Assembly: GCA_910588165.1 (NCBI GenBank)
Contig: CAJUOR010000033.1
Location: 1 to 18,069, forward strand
DNA: 18,069 bases
Source: an uncultured Thomasclavelia sp.
GTDB lineage: Bacteria; Bacillota_I; Bacilli_A; Erysipelotrichales; Coprobacillaceae
Direction: 5' to 3'
A model generated the notes under the pieces. It did no database searches, was not told where the DNA came from, and saw only the letters and a list, made by a program, of their open reading frames with translations. Of the stretch, positions 1 to 7,562 are shown piece after piece (positions within the stretch are counted from its first letter, which is position 1; every line of letters begins with the position of its first letter). The translations under genes and the position numbers were made by a program.

Positions 1-341
1 CTTTCAACACGGTTTTCATCTTCGTAAAAAACAGCACGACATCTTCTTTTTTCAGCCTGAAAATAAGGTGTTTTCAAAAAGAAACGAGCTAATGAGAAAG
101 CATTGGAGCGTTTAGCAAAAAAGAAATTCAAAACTTCATGATGAGTTTGGAAATCACGCTGAAACAGTCTTGCAATCTTGCTTCGACTATCCATCATCTT
201 CTCGACATCAAAAACATCAAAATGATATTTTTCTAATATCCTTTGTTTTTGCAACTCATAATTATAGTCATTCATGACATAAGACACTAAATCTATAGCT
301 TCGTCAACACGACTTGCATGTTTTTTTAAACGAACTCGCAT
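1..341 (-). CDS. Unrecognised protein, N-terminal part only
   Basis: An open reading frame of 113 codons starts with ATG at 341 and runs off the left edge of the window. The start is well supported by the ribosome binding site AAAGGAGGTG a few bases upstream and by a promoter at 367-395. The visible part begins MRVRLKKHASRVDEA and is rich in charged and aromatic residues, with no signal peptide or membrane segment. I see no motif that names a family. A regulator with an N-terminal extension is one possibility, but this is a guess and no function is assigned. It reads away from the rplT terminator and is therefore a separate transcription unit. Confidence 0.75.
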   Translation of the reverse strand, partial: MRVRLKKHASRVDEAIDLVSYVMNDYNYELQKQRILEKYHFDVFDVEKMMDSRSKIARLFQRDFQTHHEVLNFFFAKRSNAFSLARFFLKTPYFQAEKRRCRAVFYEDENRVE

Positions 342-366
342 CTAGGCACCTCCTTTGTTAGATATA

Positions 367-395
367 AGTATAACATTAGATTAGATGATTGTCTA
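367..395 (-). promoter_or_regulatory. Promoter of the unrecognised gene at the left edge
   Basis: On the minus strand TAGACA (390-395) is followed by a 17-base spacer and TATACT (367-372), preceded by TG in extended -10 position. Transcription would start near 360, just upstream of the ribosome binding site of the gene ending at the window edge. Confidence 0.6.
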
Positions 396-407
396 GCAAT
401 AGCCATA

Positions 408-433
408 TAAAAAAACGGTCATTCGGACCGTTT
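408..433 (-). terminator. Terminator of the infC-rpmI-rplT operon
   Basis: A perfect 8-bp stem (426-433 with 413-420) and 5-base loop are followed on the minus strand by a run of Ts. It lies 5 bases after the rplT stop codon and closes the ribosomal protein operon. Confidence 0.9.
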
Positions 434-438
434 CAACA

Positions 439-801
439 CTATTTAGCTGCTAAAGCTTGTTTAGCTACATTAGCGATATCAGTAAATCCTTTTGGATCGG
501 CAATAGCGATTTCAGAAAGCATTTTTCTGTTGATTTCAACGTTAGCTAATTTTAAACCATGAATCAATTGAGAATATGATAAATCATTCATTCTTGCTGC
601 TGCGTTAACACGAGCAATCCATAATTTTCTCATTTCGCGTTTTAAATTTTTTCTATCTCTGTAAGCATATTTTAATGAATGCATTACTTGTTCATGAGCT
701 GTTTTATATAATGTATGTTTACTACCATAGTAACCTTTGGCTAATTTTAAGACTTTCTTTCTTCTACGTCTAGTTGTGAATCCACCTTTAACTCTTGCCA
801 T
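439..801 (-). CDS. rplT: 50S ribosomal protein L20
   Basis: Ribosomal protein L20 (bL20) binds 23S rRNA early in large-subunit assembly and, in Bacillota, represses its own operon by binding the leader of infC. The 120-residue product has the usual length. It begins MARVKGGFTTRRRRKKVLKLAKGYYG in family style (basic, rRNA-wrapping N-terminus), and the globular C-terminal half contains RKLWIARVNAAAR and a LKLANVEINRKMLSEIA-like stretch typical of the family. It is the last gene of infC-rpmI-rplT, 18 bases after rpmI, with AGGAGGT upstream of the ATG. Regulation is expected through the L20-type leader at 1571-1739. Confidence 0.98.
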   Translation of the reverse strand: MARVKGGFTTRRRRKKVLKLAKGYYGSKHTLYKTAHEQVMHSLKYAYRDRKNLKREMRKLWIARVNAAARMNDLSYSQLIHGLKLANVEINRKMLSEIAIADPKGFTDIANVAKQALAAK

Positions 802-819
802 TTTATATACCTCCTATAT

Positions 820-1017
820 CTATTTACAATTTACTCTTGTTTTAATTCTCTTGTAATCTGAAGCTGAAACTAAAGTTGCTTTTGCAAGATGTTTCTTTTG
901 CTTATGTGTTTTGTTGTGTGATAAGTGAGATACATAAGCATGTCCGCGTTTTAATTTACCGCTAGCTGTTGTTTTTAAGCGTTTTTTTAATCCACTGTGA
1001 GATTTCATTTTTGGCAT
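820..1017 (-). CDS. rpmI: 50S ribosomal protein L35
   Basis: Ribosomal protein L35 (bL35), a small basic protein of the large ribosomal subunit. The 65-residue product begins MPKMKSHSGLKKRLKTTASGK and contains HLSHNKTHKQKKHL, both family hallmarks, and the length is normal. It sits between infC (22 bases upstream) and rplT (18 bases downstream) in the conserved translation operon, with AGGAGG before its ATG. Control is expected to be shared with infC through the L20 leader. Confidence 0.98.
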   Translation of the reverse strand: MPKMKSHSGLKKRLKTTASGKLKRGHAYVSHLSHNKTHKQKKHLAKATLVSASDYKRIKTRVNCK

Positions 1018-1039
1018 CGTTTTGTCCTCCTAAATCTTC

Positions 1040-1570
1040 TTATTTCTTTTTGGGTGCAATTATAGCATATAAATTTCTTCCTTCAAGTTTGGCAGGTTTT
1101 TCAATAACACAAACTTCTGCACATTGATCAAGAAATTCTTTCAGTATCTTTTCACCAATGTCAATATGAGCCATCTGACGTCCTCTGAAATTAACTCCAA
1201 CCTTTACTTTATCACCTGACTCCAACCATTTAAGCGCATGTTTTAATTTAGTATTAACATCATGTGTATCAATTGTTGGGGAAAGCTGAATCTCTTTGAC
1301 TGTAAATGTCTTTTGGTTTTTTTTCATTTCTTTTGCTTTTTTCTGCTGTTCAAAACGATATTTACCGTAATTCATAATACGGCAAACCGGTGTTTTGGCA
1401 TTAGCTGCCACGCAGACCAAATCAAGATTTGCTTCTCTTGCAATACGTAATGCATCATTGCGAGATTTCACACCTAATTGTGTCCCATCTTGATTAATCA
1501 CTAGCACTTCTTTGAAGCGAATGTTTTCATTCACAAGTTCATCTGACTTCGTGTTAATATACTTGCTAAT
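1040..1570 (-). CDS. infC: Translation initiation factor IF-3, AUU start
   Basis: IF-3 binds the 30S subunit, checks initiator tRNA and start-codon choice, and keeps subunits apart. The product shows the N-domain segment RFKEVLVINQDGTQLGVKS, the central VCRIMNYGKYRFEQQKKAKE linker and the C-domain segment IQLSPTIDTHDVNTKLKHA. I place the start at ATT 1568-1570, giving 176 residues that begin (M)SKYINTKSDEL. The ribosome binding site GGAGGTG lies 8 bases upstream, and the product then starts MSK like Bacillus IF-3. A longer frame from ATG 1645 adds 25 residues, but these come from the attenuator and the ribosome binding site itself. AUU starts on infC are known in other bacteria and let IF-3 limit its own synthesis. 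First gene of infC-rpmI-rplT. Confidence 0.93.
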   Translation of the reverse strand: MSKYINTKSDELVNENIRFKEVLVINQDGTQLGVKSRNDALRIAREANLDLVCVAANAKTPVCRIMNYGKYRFEQQKKAKEMKKNQKTFTVKEIQLSPTIDTHDVNTKLKHALKWLESGDKVKVGVNFRGRQMAHIDIGEKILKEFLDQCAEVCVIEKPAKLEGRNLYAIIAPKKK

Positions 1571-1739
1571 AATAGCCACCTCCATGTAATTTAAAGTTGT
1601 GAACAAATAAAAAGTGAGCGCACAAGCACCCACATTTTCTCTCATTAAGATAACCGTTTATCTTAGTGACATTTGCCCATCACCTGCAAGCGATCGGGCG
1701 AGAAGTAGGCACTTCTTCTTTCCACTACTTTTCATTTAC
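1571..1739 (-). promoter_or_regulatory. L20-type autoregulatory leader of infC-rpmI-rplT
   Basis: The 5' untranslated RNA of about 170 bases folds into ordered hairpins: 1701-1706 with 1711-1716 (loop of 4), 1675-1681 with 1693-1699 (one bulge), and a perfect 8-bp stem 1646-1653 with 1658-1665. A terminator follows at 1604-1633. This layout and its position in front of infC match the L20 leader known in Bacillota, where L20 protein binding causes premature termination. The hairpins are read from the sequence; L20 binding is inferred from position and family knowledge. Confidence 0.75.
1604..1633 (-). terminator. Attenuator terminator in the infC leader
   Basis: On the minus strand GTGGGTGC (1626-1633) pairs with GCGCTCAC (1614-1621) across a 4-base loop, with two G-U pairs, and is followed by TTTTTATTTGTT. 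It ends about 35 bases before the AUU start of infC, so it must be bypassed for the operon to be expressed. Confidence 0.8.
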
Positions 1740-1745
1740 TTAGAT

Positions 1746-1774
1746 ATATTAACATAAACATGGCTAATCGTCAA
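1746..1774 (-). promoter_or_regulatory. Promoter of infC-rpmI-rplT
   Basis: On the minus strand TTGACG (1769-1774), 17-base spacer, TAATAT (1746-1751), with TG one base before the -10. Start of transcription is expected near 1739, leaving a leader of about 170 bases. Confidence 0.8.
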
Positions 1775-2113
1775 GCTTTTTATCATCTTTTTTTACATCT
1801 TTTGCAGCTCAAAATTTGGTCAATTATCTAAATGTTTTATGAGTCAACAACCTGTCTAATACTACCCTTCTTTCATTTCATTTTATTTTAAAACAACCTA
1901 TAATATAGTTGTCAAAAAAGATCGTACTAAATCTTATCTTGTCAATCAGAAATTCATAACGACTATACACCCATACTATTTGTCTAATCAATGATAATAT
2001 ACGCATACCGATAGGAAGGTAAATCAAAAAGCATACTTTCATTCAATTAAAACGAAATAGTTTTGCAGAGCAAAAAATTGAGGAGCGATTTTAATCAACT
2101 TCGCATTTCACGT
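1775..2113. other. Intergenic region between infC promoter and the Rpn-like gene
   Basis: These 339 bases hold no credible gene. Two TTGACA boxes on the minus strand (1910-1915 and 1940-1945) could serve a weak distal promoter for infC: the first is 17 bases from TTTAAA. An imperfect inverted repeat with ACAAC/GTTGT arms spans about 1893-1912. A 7-bp hairpin (2098-2104 with 2117-2123) overlaps the stop codon of the Rpn-like gene but has no T-run, so no clear terminator is seen for that gene. Confidence 0.5.
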
Positions 2114-3040
2114 TTAGCGAAGTAGACTTAAGTACTTCTCTTTTTCTTGTGTAGGAAAATTTAATAACTCCACGACACCATTAGCATCTAAGTGCATTTC
2201 TTTCATCATTTGTCTTAGAATCAACAATATGCCTTCTTCTCTACCTTGAAGTATGCCTTTCTTCATGTTCCGTTTAGCTATTGCCTCGCTAAAATTACAC
2301 ATACCTTTCAACTCCTTTTCTAGTTTTTCTGATAGATTTAATTTTAACCTTTTTTGTAGAATCTCTTTTTTCTTATCGATACTTATCTCTTCTGAAAATA
2401 TGGTATCCAATAAAACTAAAATATCTGCCAGTTCATCTTGCAAAGTTCCCAAATGAATTAAAACGATATCCATCAAATTGTAGATATTTTCCTTTTCCTT
2501 AAAATGTCCAAAAAGTTCTTTCTCATGCAACTTATAAATATTCACTGAGTTTCTTTTCTTCTTGGGCGGATCGATAATAATCCATATACTTGCCACTTTA
2601 CATATCTTATCGTAATGACTCTTGTGAAAAATACGTCTGTATTGTAACGAAGCAAACCTTGCAGCATAGTAAAAAGCTCTTTTGAAATGCACTCTACCGT
2701 TTTGTGCTTCAATATCGACAATCACACCATCATCTTTAAAAGGGAACTTTGCATAAAAACATATATCAAAAATTACTTTACCATCATTCACCCCAAAATC
2801 TTCACTATTCATTCCAAGAATTCTCGGAGTCCTATCCTTAGACTTTATATCTTTAGGATAACTTTCAATACATTCTATAATCTTGTTCATATCATAACAT
2901 CTAAACTCTTCTATACACGATTTCAATAATAACGCAAGAAGCATTTTCTCCTGCAATATTCTTTTACATGAGGCATCATATCTCACCATGGTTTCAGAAG
3001 ATTTTAAGCCATCAATAAGTGTTGATGGTATTTTACTCAT
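2114..3040 (-). CDS. Rpn-family PD-(D/E)XK nuclease / transposase-like protein
   Basis: Members of the Rpn (YhgA-like) family are PD-(D/E)XK-fold proteins, annotated as recombination-promoting nucleases or putative transposases. The 308-residue product has the expected core: D92 in FDICF on one strand, then DIEAQ (D109, E111, Q113) about 17 residues later. Here Q stands where classical nucleases have K, a usual variant in this family. The segment FYYAARFASLQYRR follows, and the charged C-terminal tail contains GILQGREEG, also typical. The start is ATG 3040, which lies 8 bases after AGGTGG; an upstream GTG at 3052 overlaps that site. No inverted repeats or partner genes mark it as an active insertion sequence. 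It is a lone gene with no clear promoter or terminator. Confidence 0.8.
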   Translation of the reverse strand: MSKIPSTLIDGLKSSETMVRYDASCKRILQEKMLLALLLKSCIEEFRCYDMNKIIECIESYPKDIKSKDRTPRILGMNSEDFGVNDGKVIFDICFYAKFPFKDDGVIVDIEAQNGRVHFKRAFYYAARFASLQYRRIFHKSHYDKICKVASIWIIIDPPKKKRNSVNIYKLHEKELFGHFKEKENIYNLMDIVLIHLGTLQDELADILVLLDTIFSEEISIDKKKEILQKRLKLNLSEKLEKELKGMCNFSEAIAKRNMKKGILQGREEGILLILRQMMKEMHLDANGVVELLNFPTQEKEKYLSLLR

Positions 3041-3382
3041 TGTTATGACCACCTATATTCACTCTAACACTCCTGCCTTCATTTTAAAAGTATAAATTTT
3101 AAAAAGCATTGATAAACATAAGATATTTTTAATTTTATCCACACCCTTATCGCATGATTTTGGGACAAATAGCCTTTATTCTTTTAAGTAAAACAACCTT
3201 ATTTGGAAGTTTTTAATTGATTTATTCAACTCTTTTGCCTATTTTATTGATTTCTGCTTATTCTAACCATATTCTATAAAATCATAAATAGCAAGGCAAG
3301 TAAGTCAAAATAAAACCATTTTCTTTTTTCTACTTTTTTAACCAGAAATATGCTAAAATGAATACCAAAGGAGCTGGTTAAA
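3041..3382. other. Divergent intergenic region
   Basis: These 342 bases between the Rpn-like gene and the methyltransferase gene are very AT-rich and hold no credible gene. The only signals I would defend are the extended -10 promoter of the methyltransferase gene at 3351-3359 and its ribosome binding site. TATACT at 3089-3094 on the minus strand could serve the Rpn-like gene but lacks a good -35 box. Confidence 0.5.
3351..3359 (+). promoter_or_regulatory. Extended -10 promoter of the methyltransferase-HD operon
   Basis: TGCTAAAAT matches an extended -10 element. No good -35 box is seen 17 bases upstream. Transcription from about 3366 would leave a very short leader before AAAGGAG (3367-3373) and the ATG at 3383. 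Confidence 0.45.
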
Positions 3383-4708
3383 ATGTTAGAAGAATTTTTT
3401 GAAAGAATGCAAAAGCTATTGGGAAGTGAATATGAAGATTTTGTCAAAGCATTAGATAAGCCTTCACAACGTGCCATTCACATCAACGCAAACAAAGATC
3501 CTCTTGATAATATCGCTAAAAAATATCAGCTACACCCTCACCCCTACGTTAAGCATGGCTATTATTTTGATAAAGAGAAGCTACCTTTAGGAAAATTAGC
3601 TTATCATGATGCCGGTCTTTATTATATTCAAGAACCAAGTGCCATGTTAGTGGGAGAAATTGCAGATTTAAAAAAAGGAATGCGGGTATTAGATATGTGT
3701 GCTGCTCCGGGAGGAAAATCAACCAAAGCCGCTTTAATGATCGGCGATGATGGGCTACTGATTGCCAATGATATCGTGGCCTCACGTGCTAAAATTCTTT
3801 CGGAAAACATTGAACGTTTCGGTCTAAAAAATACGATCGTTACCAATACCGACCCTAGCTATCTAGCTACTATTTTACCCGGCTTTTTTGATGCTGTCAT
3901 TGTTGATGCACCTTGCTCGGGTGAAGGAATGTTTCGCAAACTCGACCAAGCCAAAGATACATGGTCAAAAGATAAAGTCAAGGAATGTGCCGATATTCAA
4001 GCAAAACTTCTTCAACTAGCTTGCACTCTGTTAAAACAAGGCGGCTTCTTGATTTATTCTACTTGTACCTATGCCAAAGAAGAGAACGAGGACCAAATTC
4101 AAAATGCCTTAAACACCCTGCCTCTAAAACTGTTGCCAATCACTTTAAAAAAAGGATATACACAAGGTATCGACTTAGAAGGTGTCATTCGTTTATACCC
4201 GCATCGTTTTAATGGCGAAGGGCATTTCATTGCCCAACTCCAAAAAACACAAGCAACAACAACCTCACAATTCTCTATACTAAAAAGCAATTTAACAAAA
4301 GAGCAAAAACAATTAGTCGCTTCTTTCTATGAAAACAACTTACTTATACCTGTACCTGAGTACTTGTATGCTTCAAATAATCACATTTATGCCTTACCTT
4401 ATCCTTATTTAGATTTAAAGAAAGCTCGTATTTTAAGAAATGGATTGTACCTAGGCGAATGTAAGAAAAATCGCTTTGAACCTAGTCATTCCTTAGCGCT
4501 TGCCTTGAAACCGGAAGAAGCTATGCGAACTTACGATTTTGATATTGATAGCTTGGAAATCAAAAAGTATTTGCATGGGGAAACTTTAGAAGGTCACCAA
4601 AGTAATGGCTTCGGGCTAGTTTTAGTAGATGGTAAACCATTAGGCTTTGTCAAAGAAGTTCAAGGAGTTTTGAAAAATTATTATCCGAAAGGATTGAGAA
4701 AAGTATGA
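3383..4708 (+). CDS. RsmF-type rRNA (cytosine-C5) methyltransferase
   Basis: This cytoplasmic enzyme of the NOL1/NOP2/Sun family transfers a methyl group from S-adenosylmethionine to C5 of a cytosine in rRNA; the exact target base cannot be read from the sequence. In the 441 residues, motif I is DMCAAPGGKST (104-114) for cofactor binding. Motif IV is VDAPCSGEGMFRK with Cys178, and motif VI is STCTY with the nucleophile Cys228; the two-cysteine arrangement is typical of m5C RNA methyltransferases. The C-terminal third has NGLYLGECKKNRFEPSHSLA and GKPLGFVKEVQGVLKNYYP, as in the RsmF/YebU C-terminal domains that bind RNA, so this is RsmF-like rather than RsmB-like. AAAGGAG precedes the ATG. The stop overlaps the start of the HD-domain gene by 4 bases, so the two are translationally coupled. 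Confidence 0.92.
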   Translation: MLEEFFERMQKLLGSEYEDFVKALDKPSQRAIHINANKDPLDNIAKKYQLHPHPYVKHGYYFDKEKLPLGKLAYHDAGLYYIQEPSAMLVGEIADLKKGMRVLDMCAAPGGKSTKAALMIGDDGLLIANDIVASRAKILSENIERFGLKNTIVTNTDPSYLATILPGFFDAVIVDAPCSGEGMFRKLDQAKDTWSKDKVKECADIQAKLLQLACTLLKQGGFLIYSTCTYAKEENEDQIQNALNTLPLKLLPITLKKGYTQGIDLEGVIRLYPHRFNGEGHFIAQLQKTQATTTSQFSILKSNLTKEQKQLVASFYENNLLIPVPEYLYASNNHIYALPYPYLDLKKARILRNGLYLGECKKNRFEPSHSLALALKPEEAMRTYDFDIDSLEIKKYLHGETLEGHQSNGFGLVLVDGKPLGFVKEVQGVLKNYYPKGLRKV

Positions 4709-5160
4709 CAGATACCGAAAAAATCAGAAATATTTTCCTTCAAAAAATCATGGAGCAATACGATATAGATTTTAGAAATACCGGCATTGAACACACTTTT
4801 GCGGTTGTTCATTTCTCCACACTTTTGGCAAAGCAAAAAAATGAACGTCTAGATTTAGCTCAAATCGCCAGTTATCTACACGACATTGCTTATTATACCT
4901 CTCATTATGAAGGAAATCATGCCAAGCGCAGTGCCGATATGGCAAAAACTATTTTAGAAACAGCCACCCATTTATCTCCTGCTGAAATTGAAGTCGTTAC
5001 CCAAGCGATTGTCCATCATTCAGACAAAGATAAAATTCATGATGGTTTATGTGAAATTTTAAAAGATGCCGATGTTTTAGCCCATGCTTTAAATACACCA
5101 AGCAAATTTTTAAAAGAAGTCGAAAGGAAACGTTGGCAAAATATTCATCTTTCTAAATAA
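4705..5160 (+). CDS. HD-domain phosphohydrolase-like protein
   Basis: Small cytoplasmic HD-superfamily protein of 151 residues. The metal-binding signature is present in order: H30 (GIEHTF), H59-D60 (YLHDIAYY), a histidine pair in AIVHHSDKD, and a late aspartate in LKDADVLAH. This fits a metal-dependent phosphohydrolase of the single-domain HD type; the substrate is unknown. The start ATG overlaps the stop of the methyltransferase gene (ATGA, 4705-4708), indicating co-expression, which does not by itself show a shared pathway. A terminator begins directly after the stop codon. Confidence 0.8.
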   Translation: MTDTEKIRNIFLQKIMEQYDIDFRNTGIEHTFAVVHFSTLLAKQKNERLDLAQIASYLHDIAYYTSHYEGNHAKRSADMAKTILETATHLSPAEIEVVTQAIVHHSDKDKIHDGLCEILKDADVLAHALNTPSKFLKEVERKRWQNIHLSK

Positions 5161-5195
5161 GAGTGCTTCCCATATAAAATCAGCACTCTTTTTAT
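5161..5195 (+). terminator. Terminator of the methyltransferase-HD operon
   Basis: GAGTGCT (5161-5167) pairs with AGCACTC (5182-5188), followed by a T-rich run. It begins one base after the HD gene stop codon. Confidence 0.85.
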
Positions 5196-5204
5196 ATTGG
5201 AACA

Positions 5205-5229
5205 TAAAAAGCGAACCGAAGTTCGCTTT
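5205..5229 (-). terminator. Terminator of the 6-phospho-beta-glucosidase gene
   Basis: On the minus strand AAAGCGAAC (5221-5229) pairs perfectly with GTTCGCTTT (5208-5216) around a TTCG tetraloop, followed by Ts. It lies about 10 bases after the stop codon and back to back with the plus-strand terminator at 5161-5195. Confidence 0.9.
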
Positions 5230-5238
5230 GTTTCATTA

Positions 5239-6666
5239 CTAATCTAAGTCTTCGCCGTTAGAAGCAATAACTTTTTTATACCAATCAAATGATTTTTTAG
5301 GTGTACGCTTACCTGTTCCTTGACCGGCATCATCTCTATCAACATAGATAAAGCCATAACGTTTAGACATTTCACCGGTAGATGCAGACACTAAGTCAAT
5401 ACAACCCCAAGTTGTATATCCAATTAAGTCAACACCATCTAATTCAATGGCATCTTTCATTGCTTTGATATGTTCTCTTAAGTAGTCAATACGGTAATCA
5501 TCTGCAACATACATATTTTCATCAGGTTCATCTTTAGCCCCTAAACCATTTTCAACAATGAACAATGGCTTTTGGTATCGGTCGTATAATGTGTTTAAAG
5601 TCATACGTAAACCTAATGGATCAATTTGCCAGCCCCATTCAGAAGCTTTCAAATATGGATTCTTAGCACTAGCCATCATCGCATTGGCATTACCATCTAA
5701 ATCCTTAGGATCGGTTGATACACAACGTGTTGAATAGTAACTGAATGAAATGAAATCAACTGTATTTTCTTTTAAAATTACAGCGTCTTCTTCTGTCATT
5801 TGCACATCGATACCTTCACGCTCAAAGAATTTCTTTGCATAGCGAGGATATTCACCTTTTGATTGTACATCGATAAAGAAATAATTTTCACGATTAGCTT
5901 CATAAGCACCGAAGACATCTTCCGGTTTACAAGTAAACGGATAGACATATCCCGCTGCTAACATACAACCTACCATATTTTCGGGATCGATTTCATGAGC
6001 AATCTTTGTTGCCCAAGCACTCGCAACTAATTCATGGTGAATAGATAAGTATTTAGCTGCAGTTTCATTTTCGCCTTCTTCAAAAACTAAACCTGCACCC
6101 ATGAATGGTAAATGTAAAATGACGTTAATTTCATTAAACGTTAACCAATATTTAACCAAACCTTTATAGCGTGTAAATAAAACAGTAACTAAGCGCTTAT
6201 AGAAGTCGATTAGCTTTCTGTTTTTCCAGCCGCCATAAGTCTTAATTAAATGAATCGGACAATCGAAATGAGTAATCGTAACTAATGGTTCAATGCCATG
6301 TTTTTGACATTCTTTAAAAATGTTTTCATAGAATTTTAACCCTTCTTCATTAGGTTCTTCTTCATCACCATTTGGGAAAATTCTTGACCAAGCAATTGAC
6401 ATACGATATGTTTTGAAGCCCATTTGAGCAAACAATGCAATATCTTCTTTCCAATGATGATACATATCAATGGCTTCCATTGCCGGATAGAAATGCTCTG
6501 TGTCCGGTTCTAAGTTTGTCATGTGCCCTGACATCGCAAAATATCTGTCTTTACCATGAGGGATAATATCAACATTGGCTAAGCCTCTGCCACCTGCTTG
6601 ATATCCACCTTCACACTGATTGGCAGCAGTTGCGCCACCCCATAAAAATCCTTTAGGAAATCCCAT
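5239..6666 (-). CDS. 6-phospho-beta-glucosidase, GH1 family
   Basis: Cytoplasmic glycoside hydrolase family 1 enzyme that splits 6-phospho-beta-glucosides delivered by a PTS. The 475-residue length is normal. The N-terminus FPKGFLWGGATAANQCEGG is typical of the 6-phospho-beta-glucosidase branch. The acid/base is E179 in LTFNEIN and the nucleophile is E372 in VENGLG. The phosphate-recognising loop is present as a serine around 427-429 followed by K435-R436-Y437 (SKRYG). AAGGAGGAG precedes the ATG, and the gene has its own promoter and terminator, so it is a single-gene unit. No RAT element lies in its short leader, so control by the nearby antiterminator is not supported. A second GH1 gene of the same type lies at 16899-18069. 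Confidence 0.93.
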   Translation of the reverse strand: MGFPKGFLWGGATAANQCEGGYQAGGRGLANVDIIPHGKDRYFAMSGHMTNLEPDTEHFYPAMEAIDMYHHWKEDIALFAQMGFKTYRMSIAWSRIFPNGDEEEPNEEGLKFYENIFKECQKHGIEPLVTITHFDCPIHLIKTYGGWKNRKLIDFYKRLVTVLFTRYKGLVKYWLTFNEINVILHLPFMGAGLVFEEGENETAAKYLSIHHELVASAWATKIAHEIDPENMVGCMLAAGYVYPFTCKPEDVFGAYEANRENYFFIDVQSKGEYPRYAKKFFEREGIDVQMTEEDAVILKENTVDFISFSYYSTRCVSTDPKDLDGNANAMMASAKNPYLKASEWGWQIDPLGLRMTLNTLYDRYQKPLFIVENGLGAKDEPDENMYVADDYRIDYLREHIKAMKDAIELDGVDLIGYTTWGCIDLVSASTGEMSKRYGFIYVDRDDAGQGTGKRTPKKSFDWYKKVIASNGEDLD

Positions 6667-6694
6667 GTCTTACTCCTCCTTTTTCCTTACCTCT

Positions 6695-6723
6695 ATTTTA
6701 TCATGTTTGCCCCTTAATTTAAA
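6695..6723 (-). promoter_or_regulatory. Promoter of the 6-phospho-beta-glucosidase gene
   Basis: On the minus strand TTTAAA (6718-6723), 17-base spacer, TAAAAT (6695-6700), with TG in extended -10 position. The predicted leader is short and contains AAGGAGGAG before the ATG. Confidence 0.6.
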
Positions 6724-6737
6724 GTGCTTTCATAAAA

Positions 6738-6761
6738 TAAAAAAAGGAAGAACCCCTTTTT
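6738..6761 (-). terminator. Terminator of the histidine phosphatase gene
   Basis: On the minus strand AAAAAGG (6755-6761) pairs with CCTTTTT (6741-6747) and is followed by more Ts. It begins 5 bases after the stop codon. Mostly A-T pairs, so termination may be partial. Confidence 0.7.
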
Positions 6762-6765
6762 GATT

Positions 6766-7317
6766 TTATTCAATATGGAAACTATCATCATATACGACTT
6801 TAATATAAGCTAAATTAGCTATTTTTTTATTTATATGAGAATCAATTTGATGCAAAAACCAAGTGATAATAGCACCATGACTGACGATTAAAATATTTTG
6901 TTGATCCTTGGCATTTTCAATGATATCTGTAACAGCTGATGCAAATCTCTCTCCGGCTTCTTGCCATGATTCGCCACCCGCAAAACCTTCAAAATTCTCA
7001 AAATCATAGCGTTTAGGATAAAATAACTGCAACGTTTTGGCAGATTCTCCCTCTAAGTAGCCATAATGTATTTCCATCAATCTTGTATCTTCGATTGGTT
7101 TTACCCAAGGACAAACACAGTTAGCGGTTTGTCTTGCCCGAAGCATCGGCGATGTGTAAACTGTATCAATATTCAACTGCTTCATCTCATCTTTCAAAAG
7201 CTCAGCCTCTTTAATGGCGTCTTTTGTCAATAAAGAATCGCACCACCCCTGAACAATATCTTTTTCGTTAAAAACAGTCTTACCATGTCGCATGAAATAT
7301 AAATTAAGTTCTTTCAT
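6766..7317 (-). CDS. Histidine phosphatase family protein (phosphoglycerate mutase-like)
   Basis: Cytoplasmic member of the histidine phosphatase superfamily, 183 residues. The catalytic RHG motif is MRHGKTVFN with the phospho-accepting H11. The second half of the active site is H147 in VSHGAI, the acidic residue is E82 (MEIHYGYLEG), and R60/R62 lie in LRARQT. These residues support a phosphatase of the GpmB/CobC type. The length is short for a glycolytic mutase, so a phosphatase on a small phosphorylated metabolite is more likely; the substrate cannot be told. GGGAGAG precedes the ATG. The gene has its own strong promoter and a terminator, so it is a separate unit between the PTS and the glucosidase gene. 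Confidence 0.85.
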   Translation of the reverse strand: MKELNLYFMRHGKTVFNEKDIVQGWCDSLLTKDAIKEAELLKDEMKQLNIDTVYTSPMLRARQTANCVCPWVKPIEDTRLMEIHYGYLEGESAKTLQLFYPKRYDFENFEGFAGGESWQEAGERFASAVTDIIENAKDQQNILIVSHGAIITWFLHQIDSHINKKIANLAYIKVVYDDSFHIE

Positions 7318-7348
7318 TATGATCTCTCCCTTAACTTCTCATATAGCT

Positions 7349-7377
7349 ATTATCTACGAAATAGAAATAAGTGTCAA
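7349..7377 (-). promoter_or_regulatory. Promoter of the histidine phosphatase gene
   Basis: On the minus strand TTGACA (7372-7377), exactly 17 bases, GATAAT (7349-7354). Close to the vegetative sigma consensus; the leader is about 25 bases. Confidence 0.8.
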
Positions 7378-7511
7378 TAAAAGAGCAAACTTATCTTGAC
7401 ATATTCCATAAACACTAAACATCTTTGTTTCATATTTTATATAGAGGCATAGGTAGACAATGACAAAGTCAAAGGAAGCAAAAGCTTTTCAGAGCACTTT
7501 TTAAGCCACAT

Positions 7512-7543
7512 AAAAAACGTCAGGAAAATGATTTCCTAACGTT
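7512..7543 (-). terminator. Terminator of the EIICB-antiterminator operon
   Basis: On the minus strand AACGT-T-AGGAAA (7532-7543) pairs with TTTCCT-G-ACGTT (7516-7527) across a 4-base loop, followed by TTTTT. About 20 bases after the antiterminator stop. Confidence 0.9.
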
Positions 7544-7562
7544 CTTGTGTTGATTTATTTGA

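Noticed and set aside
1571..1645. N-terminal extension of infC by 25 residues
   Set aside because: It is encoded by the attenuator and ribosome binding site, matches no IF-3, and its ATG has no ribosome binding site of its own.
2098..2123. Hairpin over the stop codon of the Rpn-like gene as a terminator
   Set aside because: The loop is 12 bases and no T-run follows on the minus strand.
3549..4290. Several open frames overlapping the methyltransferase gene, both strands
   Set aside because: They are shadows of a clearly coding frame with full family motifs, and have no ribosome binding sites or recognisable products.
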